Assembly: GCA_030620895.1 (NCBI GenBank) | Contig: JAUXIU010000051.1 | Span: forward strand, 1-7,545 | Source: Deltaproteobacteria bacterium | GTDB lineage: Bacteria > Desulfobacterota > GWC2-55-46 > S146-70 > JAUXIU01 | DNA: 7,545 bases | Direction of reading: 5' to 3' | Shown: positions 1 through 6,134 of the stretch, piece after piece | Layout: each line of letters begins with the position of its first letter | Position numbering within the stretch: the stretch's first letter is position 1 | Made by a program: the position numbers and the translations under genes | Notes under the pieces: model-generated | The model's database searches: none | What the model was told of the DNA's origin: nothing | The model's input: only the letters and a program-made list of their open reading frames with translations

Positions 1-2
1 AT

Positions 3-248
3 ACACTATGGACTATAGCAGAAAGAGAAGATGTATACGGCGATCCACATATATGGCCCCTCATCTATAAATACAACATTGTCTGGCTAAGAGACCCGGA
101 TGAACTTGCGCCGGGGCAGATTCTGATCCTTAAGACTTATCCCACAGATGAAGAGATTGAAGACGCTCTATCAAAGGCCAAGGGGCGAGGCCCCTGGGAA
201 GTTGACAGGGGCCATGTAATGGGATGGGTGACTGATTGGTTAAAATAA
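3..248 (+). CDS. LysM domain protein, C-terminal fragment (5' end outside window)
   Basis: Reading in frame from base 3 gives 81 residues ending at TAA 246-248, with no start inside the window. The first ~45 residues (TLWTIAE, then VYGDPHIWPLIYKYN, then DELAPGQILIL) match the LysM peptidoglycan-binding pattern: TLW.IA near the first helix, a W-P-L-IY..N segment, and a closing PGQ.L.I. The DVYGDP..WPLIYK variant is common in short secreted LysM proteins of deltaproteobacteria-like genomes. A charged tail of ~35 residues follows (EEIEDALSKAKGRGPWEV) and ends in GWVTDWLK. The protein is probably exported and anchored to the cell wall, but the signal peptide and any other domain lie upstream of the window. 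It points the same way as the TPR gene 271 bp downstream, which is too far to assume one operon. The LysM identification is good; the role of the whole protein is unknown. Confidence 0.8.
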   Translation, partial: TLWTIAEREDVYGDPHIWPLIYKYNIVWLRDPDELAPGQILILKTYPTDEEIEDALSKAKGRGPWEVDRGHVMGWVTDWLK

Positions 249-281
249 AATAGGAATTGACCCCTTACCGCAACTCTGACC

Positions 282-302
282 TTTTCCAGGGCTTTTTGGA
301 AA
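282..302. repeat. TTTCCA/TGGAAA short hairpin carrying the TTTTCCAGGG motif
   Basis: TTTCCA (283-288) pairs with TGGAAA (297-302) around an 8-nt loop. TTTTCCAGGG (282-291) recurs as TTTCCAGGG in the rplI-dnaB spacer at 5999-6007 and around 6106-6114. The stem is too weak and too AT-rich to call a terminator for the LysM gene with confidence. Confidence 0.4.
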
Positions 303-310
303 CGGATTTT

Positions 311-338
311 TCAATTGTCAATCTTCAATCTTCAATTT
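311..338. repeat. Heptamer tandem array (TCAATNN)x4
   Basis: Four consecutive 7-bp units start at 311, 318, 325 and 332: TCAATTG, TCAATCT, TCAATCT, TCAATTT. The period is exact. The array sits in the non-coding spacer between the LysM and TPR genes and is followed at 344-358 by a GGTTTTTGC..GCAGA segment. A second four-unit heptamer array with a different core (GAATNNN) is at 6046-6073. No coding potential was seen here. Confidence 0.8.
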
Positions 339-376
339 TTAGCGGTTTTTGCTTCGCAGATCCAGCCAATCATCAT

Positions 377-443
377 ACCTGAATACCTGTAAATCCTTGA
401 ATAAACAAAGGTTCTATGAGATAATTTCTTAAGGTATTCAGGT
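377..443. repeat. 12-bp perfect inverted repeat upstream of the TPR gene
   Basis: ACCTGAATACCT (377-388) is the exact reverse complement of AGGTATTCAGGT (432-443), with 43 bp between the arms. The inner arm ends 76 bp before the TPR start. It could be a paired operator, a cruciform or the relic of a small element. The sequence does not decide between these, and no known operator was recognised. The rest of the spacer (249-519) holds only the repeats listed separately and no recognisable gene. Confidence 0.6.
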
Positions 444-519
444 GTTTTTGAACGAGGCTCATTAACCTAAACTGGCATTGAGGTTCCAATGAAACTCACC
501 TAATCTTTCATATTGTCAT

Positions 520-3027
520 ATGGAAAAGAGAATGAAAAGAGCGCTGGCTATCATTGTTTGTCTAGTACTAACTCTTTTTTTATCTTTTATATCCAACCAC
601 ACCTCTTATGGGTCTGAAGAAGACCCTATTATCAATCAGTACAGGAAGGCACTGGAATTAGATCCAGACAATACAAAGATACAATATCAATTGGGTATTG
701 CCTTTTTAAGGGCAAAACTCTACCGCGACGCCCTTGACCATTTTCTAAAGGTCTATGAGAAACGACCAGATGATGCTGAACTCAACTATCACCTGGGTCT
801 TGCCTATGCCGAGACCGGGGCACTTGCAGAGGCTTTCGATGCATATATGAGGACAAAGGCTCTGGATAGAGAGAGAGCCGGAGTAAGGTATGAATTGAAC
901 AAGGCATTTTATAATCTTGGGATAGCCAACCAGAAGAAAGATAGACTTGAAGAAGCATTAACGGCTTATGAAGAGTCCATAAAGATAAAACCGGGGCAAG
1001 CACGCGCCTACTGTAGAAAGGGTGAGTTATTGTTCAAACTCGGAAATTATGATCGGGCGATGAAAAGTCTCAAGACATGTGAGAGGCGTTCACCAGATGA
1101 TCAAAGGGTCAGACAATACATAATTGCAACCCATCAGGTAAAGGGGCTTGCCTTTATAAGAGATAAAAAGAGCAAAAAGGCGCTTATAGAATTCAAAAAA
1201 CTCGTTGAACTGGCCCCTGAAAACGAAAATGCCAATTATTTTCTAGGACATCTTTACTACCAGATGGCCGATTACAATAAGGCACTCGAGTTTATGGGAA
1301 TGCTCCATACACCAAAGTCACCGGAGATATTAGAAAACCTCCCACCACTTTTACAGAATACCGCAATTGAACTCCAGAAGAGAGAGGACTGGCAGGGGGC
1401 CGACAAGGCATTAAGGCAGGCCATTGACCTAAGAAGAAGCGATCCAAATCTGCACTTCATGCTCGGTTATAACCACATGAAGATGGGGAATTATAAACCT
1501 GCTTATAAGGAGATGAAGGAGGTTCTGGTATTAAGCCCTGAACATCCCAAGGCAAATCTGGCCCTTGCTCTTGTCACAGAAGAATTTATAGATCAATGTA
1601 TCAAACAGGGAGAGTACTATCTTTCCAGGGGCAACTATGCAGACGCCCTCAAGGAATTTAACGATCTCCTGCAAATCGACCCGCAAAATCAAATAGGTTT
1701 TGAAGGCAAGAGAATGGCAGAAGAGGGTCTAGAGGCCTCAATGCTTAAGGCTGAGGAAGAAAGGGAGGGGAAGATCGTCAATATGCTCTCTAAAGCAGAG
1801 AGGCTGTTGAATGAAGAAAAACCTAGAGAAGCACTCATGGCATTTCGTTATGTTATTGAACTCGATCCCGAACACATAGAGGGACTTAGAGGGCTAAAAG
1901 CAGTAGAAGGGCTTCTGGAGGAAAGAAAGAATGCACATATCCTAAAAGGAGATCAATACGCTGCATTAGAAAATTCTTATATGGCCCTGAAGGAATATAA
2001 GACGGCATTATCTTATGACCCCGAAGACACGCGCATAAAGGCAAAGTTAAAAAGTACTGAGAAGAACCTGGCCTCAATTGTAACTCCTCTCCTTAAAGAA
2101 GCCAAGGTGCATGAAGAGAATGGGAAACTTAAAGAGTCTGTAGCCACCTATAATGAAGTGCTCAAATACAACCCTGAAAACCAGCTGGCGCTTGATGGCA
2201 GAGCCAGATCATCAAAGACGCTTGAAAAAGCATTTCATACCTATTTTTCAAAGGGAAGGGAGTACTCAAGGCAAGGAGATTACCTAAAGGCCATTAAGAA
2301 CCTGAATCGTGCCAAGGAGCTGAAACCGGATGACTTTACCCTAAAGGAGGAGATTAAAGGGGTCTCGGCCAGAGTTAAAAAATCAGTGGCCAGGAAACTT
2401 AAAAACGCAAAAAATGCATTTAAAAATGAAAGATACTCCGAGGCTATTGCTCTTTACAAAGAGATTCTGTCCGTAGATAAAGGAAACCAGGGCGCCCTGA
2501 GGGATCTTAAAGACGCAAAGAACTTAAGAGCAGATGATATTAATCGAAAGACCTCATTGGCTAAAGAGGCCTTTAACAAGGGCAAATACTATCGGGCATA
2601 CAAGTTCTACGGTGAGGTCCTTGCTATGAACAAGGGAGATAAGAAAGCAAAGAAGATGATGGCCGATGCCAGAAAAAAGCTAGATAAGGCAACAGCGCCC
2701 TTGATTAAAAAAGCAGTCGGTGCTTATAATAAGGGCGAGATTGATGGGGCTATATTGGGCTTTAAAAGGGTCTTGAACATAGATCCCACAAATCGGCTGG
2801 CAAAAAGATACCTCGGCAAGATAGATAAGACGAAGGCCCGAAAGGCTGTTGAGAAAGAGGTTGAGAGACATTACCTTTCGGGGATTGAGCTTTATACAGA
2901 CGGTAAATATTTGGATGCAATAAAGAGTTGGGAGAAGGTCCTTGAATTGGATCCGCAACACCAAAAGGCCCTTCTCAATATCGAGAAGGCCAAAAGAAAG
3001 CTCGAAGGGGTGATGGATGTCAAGTAA
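520..3027 (+). CDS. Exported multi-TPR protein, 835 aa
   Basis: The N-terminus has a basic start (MEKRMKR), a hydrophobic core at residues 8-24 and a plausible signal-peptidase site after SYG (~31). The Cys at 14 is not in a lipobox, so the protein is probably periplasmic and soluble. The remainder is about 17 TPR-type helix pairs, recognisable by repeated G.Y..A...(Y/F)...L..DP..  patterns such as GNYDRA, GNYADAL, GDYLKAI, GKYYRAY and GKYLDAI. No enzymatic domain is visible, and the family role is protein-protein scaffolding. Repeat spacing differs by half: the N-terminal part alternates 34 and ~41 residues, while residues ~438-744 repeat every 51 residues exactly. ATG 520 has no clear Shine-Dalgarno sequence; ATG 532 (residue 5) is an alternative with GGA 7 nt upstream and keeps the signal peptide. 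The stop overlaps the start of the cyclase gene, implying coupled expression. The specific partner is unknown; an interaction with the cyclase's periplasmic domain is inference. Confidence 0.88.
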   Translation: MEKRMKRALAIIVCLVLTLFLSFISNHTSYGSEEDPIINQYRKALELDPDNTKIQYQLGIAFLRAKLYRDALDHFLKVYEKRPDDAELNYHLGLAYAETGALAEAFDAYMRTKALDRERAGVRYELNKAFYNLGIANQKKDRLEEALTAYEESIKIKPGQARAYCRKGELLFKLGNYDRAMKSLKTCERRSPDDQRVRQYIIATHQVKGLAFIRDKKSKKALIEFKKLVELAPENENANYFLGHLYYQMADYNKALEFMGMLHTPKSPEILENLPPLLQNTAIELQKREDWQGADKALRQAIDLRRSDPNLHFMLGYNHMKMGNYKPAYKEMKEVLVLSPEHPKANLALALVTEEFIDQCIKQGEYYLSRGNYADALKEFNDLLQIDPQNQIGFEGKRMAEEGLEASMLKAEEEREGKIVNMLSKAERLLNEEKPREALMAFRYVIELDPEHIEGLRGLKAVEGLLEERKNAHILKGDQYAALENSYMALKEYKTALSYDPEDTRIKAKLKSTEKNLASIVTPLLKEAKVHEENGKLKESVATYNEVLKYNPENQLALDGRARSSKTLEKAFHTYFSKGREYSRQGDYLKAIKNLNRAKELKPDDFTLKEEIKGVSARVKKSVARKLKNAKNAFKNERYSEAIALYKEILSVDKGNQGALRDLKDAKNLRADDINRKTSLAKEAFNKGKYYRAYKFYGEVLAMNKGDKKAKKMMADARKKLDKATAPLIKKAVGAYNKGEIDGAILGFKRVLNIDPTNRLAKRYLGKIDKTKARKAVEKEVERHYLSGIELYTDGKYLDAIKSWEKVLELDPQHQKALLNIEKAKRKLEGVMDVK

Positions 3028-4453
3028 AGGGTTCGGATCTTTCTTTTTTAGCATAAGGATGAAATTTCTGGCAATGATACTCATCTTCGTTGCCGCCCTG
3101 ATGTTAACAGTCCTTACACTTATTAATAGGACTGCAGGCAAGATAGTCCTAGAGGAAAGCCTGGAGAAGGGACTGGCCCTGGCGAAAGGGATCGCCTCTG
3201 CAAGCGAGGATCCGTTTCTTACGGACGATGACCTCACACTCTTTACAGTTGTAAAAGGAGCAATGGGAAACCGTGGAATCATCTACAGCATGATCGTAGG
3301 AAATGACAATAAAATAAAGGCTCATAATGAAGTGAGCCAAAGCGGCATTGAATACATAGGGCCTGTCGATAGCAAGATTATTAAACAGGGCGAAGGTTAT
3401 AGCATAATTTTATACAACGACGCCTCTGGGGTCTTCTACGATATAGCAGTAGCCATTGTCTCCACCCGCTTGAGGGAAGGTATCGGCTCGGTTCATGTGG
3501 GAATCTCACGCAAGGTCATAGACGAGGCCGTAAATAACATTAACCGCTTTATTAAATATCTAACTTATTTGGGACTTCTCATAGCAGGGGGCGGGGCATT
3601 TATCCTTTCAGCTGTTATAGTTAAACCCATACACACACTTGTTAAAAGTGCCAGGGCCATAGGTGAAGGTAATCTAGACCACCGGATAGAGGTACACCGG
3701 AGGGATGAGTTGGGAGTCCTTATGACTGCCTTCAATGAAATGGCCGATGGCCTTAAACAGAAACATTTCATACAGGAGTCCTTCGGTCGTTACGTTGCGC
3801 CTGAGGTGGTTGATATGATACTCAAGCAACAGGAAACTTGGTTTAAGGGAAAGAAGATAACCGTTACCGTGCTCTTCTCCGATATCAGGGGTTTTACCTC
3901 ATTCTCAGAAAAGAAAGACCCTGAGGCCATCATCAACCTATTAAACGAATACTTCACACTAATGACCAGCATCATCCTGAAACATAAGGGCTACATTGAC
4001 AAGTTCGTAGGCGATGAGATAATGGTGGTGTTCGGCTCCCCTGTCTACTTTGAAGACCATGCCTTGAGGGCATCACGTGTAGCCTGCGAAATGCTGGAGA
4101 AACTTAAAAAGTTTAATAGCAGTAGAGATGAATCTGAAAGGCTTGAGATTGGAATAGGTTTGAATACCGGAGAGGTTGTAGCCGGTAACCTTGGCTCCAT
4201 ACAGAAGATGGAATATGCTATAATAGGCGATAATGTTAATATCGCCTCACGTCTTTGCTCGGCAGCCAAAAAAGGAGAGGTAATTATCTCTAATAGCACA
4301 TATGATTGTGTAAAAGAGCAGTTTGCCACCAGGGTCCTCCAACCCATAACCGTAAAAGGGAAATCAGAACCCTTGCATATCTATAGCCTGATCCCGAGGC
4401 GAAGCCCGGACCGGAAGGAAAAACAGGATGCACGCCTTGACCCCGCCTTGTAG
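3017..4453 (+). CDS. Membrane-bound class III adenylate/guanylate cyclase with HAMP domain, 478 aa
   Basis: Predicted to convert ATP or GTP to the 3',5'-cyclic nucleotide at the inner membrane. Order: TM1 ~16-36; an extracytoplasmic segment ~37-180 of Cache/PAS-like style (MIVGNDNKIKAHNE, YDIAVAIV, GSVHVGIS); TM2 ~181-203; HAMP ~202-250 (VKPI to DELGVL..AFNEM); the linker FGRYVAPEVVDMIL; and the catalytic domain ~275-458. Metal-binding Asp289 (FSDIRGFT) and Asp333 (VGDEIMVVFG), Lys329 and the transition-state pair Asn408/Arg412 (GDNVNIASRL) are present, so it should be active. The second purine-specifying position (Asp or Thr in studied enzymes) is Ala401, leaving ATP/GTP preference uncertain. 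ATG 3017 lies inside the end of the TPR gene (11-bp overlap), with GAAGGGG at 3004-3010 as ribosome site. The last ten residues and the stop are encoded by a hairpin repeat. Only one catalytic domain is present, so it would work as a homodimer. Confidence 0.93.
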   Translation: MSSKGFGSFFFSIRMKFLAMILIFVAALMLTVLTLINRTAGKIVLEESLEKGLALAKGIASASEDPFLTDDDLTLFTVVKGAMGNRGIIYSMIVGNDNKIKAHNEVSQSGIEYIGPVDSKIIKQGEGYSIILYNDASGVFYDIAVAIVSTRLREGIGSVHVGISRKVIDEAVNNINRFIKYLTYLGLLIAGGGAFILSAVIVKPIHTLVKSARAIGEGNLDHRIEVHRRDELGVLMTAFNEMADGLKQKHFIQESFGRYVAPEVVDMILKQQETWFKGKKITVTVLFSDIRGFTSFSEKKDPEAIINLLNEYFTLMTSIILKHKGYIDKFVGDEIMVVFGSPVYFEDHALRASRVACEMLEKLKKFNSSRDESERLEIGIGLNTGEVVAGNLGSIQKMEYAIIGDNVNIASRLCSAAKKGEVIISNSTYDCVKEQFATRVLQPITVKGKSEPLHIYSLIPRRSPDRKEKQDARLDPAL

Positions 4454-4479
4454 GCGGGGCTTACGGCGTGCATCCTGTT
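4419..4479 (-). terminator. Probable Rho-independent terminator of the rpsF-dnaB cluster
   Basis: Read on the - strand, 36 nt past the dnaB stop, a long hairpin forms: a 15-bp outer stem (4465-4479 with 4422-4436) and a GC-rich inner stem (4453-4459 with 4441-4447). It is followed directly by T5, seen as A5 at 4419-4423 on the + strand; the last two of these bases also form the outer stem. On the + strand the same hairpin has no T-tract, so it is a weaker candidate for ending the convergent cyclase transcript. The internal loop is asymmetric (4 and 5 nt). Confidence 0.6.
4422..4479 (+). repeat. Nested-palindrome repeat, copy 1, overlapping the cyclase 3' end
   Basis: The outer arms AACAGGATGCACGCC (4422-4436) and GGCGTGCATCCTGTT (4465-4479) are perfect complements. 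The inner arms CCCCGCC (4441-4447) and GGCGGGG (4453-4459) flank the loop TTGTA, whose end bases can also pair. Bases 4430-4479 match 7403-7452 at 47 of 50 positions, and all three differences lie in the loop. No transposase is nearby, so this resembles a REP- or MITE-like element. It contributes codons 469-478 and the TAG stop of the cyclase gene. Confidence 0.9.
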
Positions 4480-4514
4480 GTGACGCTCTGTATATTCGGT
4501 CGATTACTCCAAAT

Positions 4515-5921
4515 CTACTCTACCCATTTACCAGATACATCCCCATAATCCACCTGTGTTTGATCCACAAATGTTGTATACTCGCTTAAGAAGGTAAGTT
4601 TTATATCACCTGTGGGGCCGTTACGCTGTTTTGCCATCCTTAGTTCTGCATCATTACGTCTTCCACAGGTACAGAGGTCTTTTGGACAATCGCATGGTTC
4701 ATACTGTGACCTCCTGTATATGAACATCACGACATCGGCATCCTGTTCGATAGCACCAGACTCTCTCAAATCCGAAAGTTGCGGTTTGCTACCCTCTCTC
4801 TGCTCTGTCCTCCTTGAAAGCTGTGAAAGTGCTATAACAGGAATATTCAGTTCCTTTGCCATCGCCTTCAACGATCTGGATATATCAGCTATCTCCTGCT
4901 CCCTGTTATCTGCCCGTCCTCTCCCCCTCATCAACTGCAGATAGTCCACTATTATGAGTTCGAGTCCTAGTTCTGATTTCCACCTTCTAGCTTTTGCCCT
5001 CATTTCAAGAACGGTCATCGCAGGTGAGTCGTCAATGTATATAGGAGCCTCGTAAAGATTGCCTATAGCAGAGGTCAGTTTCCCCCAGTCATCCTCCCTT
5101 AAGAATCCACTCCTCAATCTATGCAATTCAACCCTTGCCTTCGAAGAAAGAAGCCTCTGTACAAGCTGCTCTTTATTCATTTCTAGAGAAAACACTGCAA
5201 CCGGTTTTTCCTCCTCACAAGCTACATGCTGGGCAATATTCAGGCAGAGAGCCGTCTTTCCCATACTAGGTCTGCCAGCAACTACTATGAGATCAGATCT
5301 CTGGAGGCCAGCAGTAAGCTTATCAAGATCGCTGAACCCGGTCGACACCCCTGTTATATGCTCCTTCCTCTCATAGAGCTGTTCTATAGCATGGAAGGTA
5401 TCCTTTATTATCTCTTTAAGAGGATAAAAAGACTTCTTCTCCTTCTCATGAGAGATCTGAAAGATTAATTTCTCGGCATCATCCAGGAAATCCTCTATTG
5501 AATCTCCACCCTCATAGCATCTAGTAACGATTTCTGTGGATGCGGTTATTAGCTTCCTTAAGATAGACTTCTCTTTAGTTATCCTTGCGTAATAGGTTAT
5601 ATTAGCTGCAGTTGGTGTCGATTCTACAAGCGCACCCAGGTATGAGAGACCCCCAACAGATTCCAGTGCGTCTTTTGTCTTAAGGGCATCGGTCATAGTT
5701 ACAATATCTATAGGTATGTTTTTTTCAAATTGGGCCACCATGGCACAAAAGAGCTTCCTGTGTGCACCCTTGTAAAAATCACTTCCATCGTAAGAGAGAA
5801 TCTCAAGAACCTTGGTTATCGAATCATTATCTATTAGGATACCGCCGAGAATGGACTGCTCTGCCTCAATGTTTTGTGGTGGGACTTTATGAAGAATAGA
5901 TTCATGGGCTTGAAGTTGCAT
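4515..5921 (-). CDS. dnaB: Replicative DNA helicase DnaB, 468 aa
   Basis: Hexameric 5'-3' helicase that unwinds DNA at the replication fork and interacts with primase. The N-terminal DnaB domain starts at KVPPQNIEAEQSILGG (~12-27) and runs to ~115. A linker leads to the RecA-like ATPase at ~190-455. Key residues visible are Walker A GRPSMGKT (216-223), Glu247 in FSLEM, Walker B LIIVDYLQL (Asp326), the sensor ALSQLSRR (Gln367), DLRESGAIEQDAD (384-396) and the arginine-finger segment KQRNGPTG (431-438). Length is normal for the family and no intein is present. Odd: residues 410-419 carry four cysteines, in the order C.C....C.C, just before the finger segment. Start ATG 5921 has no strong Shine-Dalgarno sequence; it is kept because the conserved N-terminus begins only 11 residues later. 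It follows rplI after 213 bp, and a promoter is likely in that gap. It converges with the cyclase gene. Confidence 0.97.
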   Translation of the reverse strand: MQLQAHESILHKVPPQNIEAEQSILGGILIDNDSITKVLEILSYDGSDFYKGAHRKLFCAMVAQFEKNIPIDIVTMTDALKTKDALESVGGLSYLGALVESTPTAANITYYARITKEKSILRKLITASTEIVTRCYEGGDSIEDFLDDAEKLIFQISHEKEKKSFYPLKEIIKDTFHAIEQLYERKEHITGVSTGFSDLDKLTAGLQRSDLIVVAGRPSMGKTALCLNIAQHVACEEEKPVAVFSLEMNKEQLVQRLLSSKARVELHRLRSGFLREDDWGKLTSAIGNLYEAPIYIDDSPAMTVLEMRAKARRWKSELGLELIIVDYLQLMRGRGRADNREQEIADISRSLKAMAKELNIPVIALSQLSRRTEQREGSKPQLSDLRESGAIEQDADVVMFIYRRSQYEPCDCPKDLCTCGRRNDAELRMAKQRNGPTGDIKLTFLSEYTTFVDQTQVDYGDVSGKWVE

Positions 5922-5947
5922 AGGAAGATACTCGAGGTTAATGACTG

Positions 5948-5976
5948 ATTATAAGGAAAGATAAAAGTTCTTTCAT
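5948..5976 (-). promoter_or_regulatory. Candidate sigma70 promoter for dnaB
   Basis: On the - strand a perfect -10 TATAAT (5953-5948) is preceded, with a 17-bp spacer, by ATGAAA (5976-5971), which matches 4 of 6 bases of the -35 consensus. The predicted start would fall about 20 nt before the dnaB ATG. This fits the long gap after rplI, but it rests on consensus matching alone in an AT-rich spacer. Confidence 0.45.
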
Positions 5977-5997
5977 CGCCTAGTTATATCTTAATTA

Positions 5998-6020
5998 GTT
6001 TCCAGGGTCTTTGGCGAAAC
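5998..6020. repeat. GTTTCCAGGG short imperfect hairpin
   Basis: GTTTC (5998-6002) pairs with GAAAC (6016-6020) around CAGGGTCTTTGGC. Its TTTCCAGGG..CTTT..G..GAAAC layout parallels 283-303 in the LysM-TPR spacer. It lies in the rplI-dnaB spacer. Confidence 0.4.
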
Positions 6021-6045
6021 AAAATCATCGTATTGCTTAAATACT

Positions 6046-6103
6046 GAATTATGAATAATGAATCAGGAATTATGGGTTCTTCTTTTTAATTCGTAATTCA
6101 TTC
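6046..6103. repeat. Heptamer array (GAATNNN)x4 with facing inverted units
   Basis: Units start at 6046, 6053, 6060 and 6067: GAATTAT, GAATAAT, GAATCAG, GAATTAT. The period is exactly 7. On the opposite strand 6103-6087 reads GAAT, GAATTAC, GAATTA, so the array faces inverted units after a ~14-bp centre, and GAATTA (6067-6072) can pair with TAATTC (6087-6092). It lies in the non-coding rplI-dnaB spacer. The architecture matches the array at 311-338, with a different core. Confidence 0.75.
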
Positions 6104-6116
6104 TTTTTCCAGGGGG

Positions 6117-6131
6117 TTTTGCACTGCAAAA
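6117..6131. repeat. TTTTGCA/TGCAAAA palindrome just after rplI
   Basis: A perfect 7+1+7 palindrome (centre C6124) begins four bases past the rplI stop on the - strand. The stem is AT-rich and not followed by a clear T-tract on that strand, so at best it is a weak attenuator between rplI and dnaB. It resembles GGTTTTTGC..GCAGA at 344-360 beside the other heptamer array. Confidence 0.5.
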
Positions 6132-6134
6132 ATC

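Noticed and set aside
311..338. CRISPR repeat
   Set aside because: The units are 7 bp with no spacers, and no cas gene is present.
473..488. Sigma54-like -24/-12 promoter (TGGCAT..TTCCA) before the TPR gene
   Set aside because: The nearly invariant GC of the -12 element is CC here, and another consensus base also differs.
479..506. Sigma70-like pair TTGAGG / TAATCT before the TPR gene
   Set aside because: The -10 matches poorly, and the start point would fall almost on the ATG; too weak to list.
2680..3282. 200-codon open frame on the - strand across the TPR-cyclase junction
   Set aside because: It lies fully antisense to two well-supported genes, has no family-like motifs, and its composition follows from the codons of the + strand.
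4045..4347. 100-codon open frame on the - strand within the cyclase gene
   Set aside because: It is antisense to the catalytic core, which is clearly the coding strand.
4422..4479. Integron attC-like site
   Set aside because: Neither RYYYAAC nor GTTRRRY core sites are present at the arms, and no integrase is nearby.
4612..4944. 110-codon open frame on the + strand inside dnaB
   Set aside because: It is antisense to the conserved DnaB ATPase domain and has no recognisable motif; it is a shadow frame.
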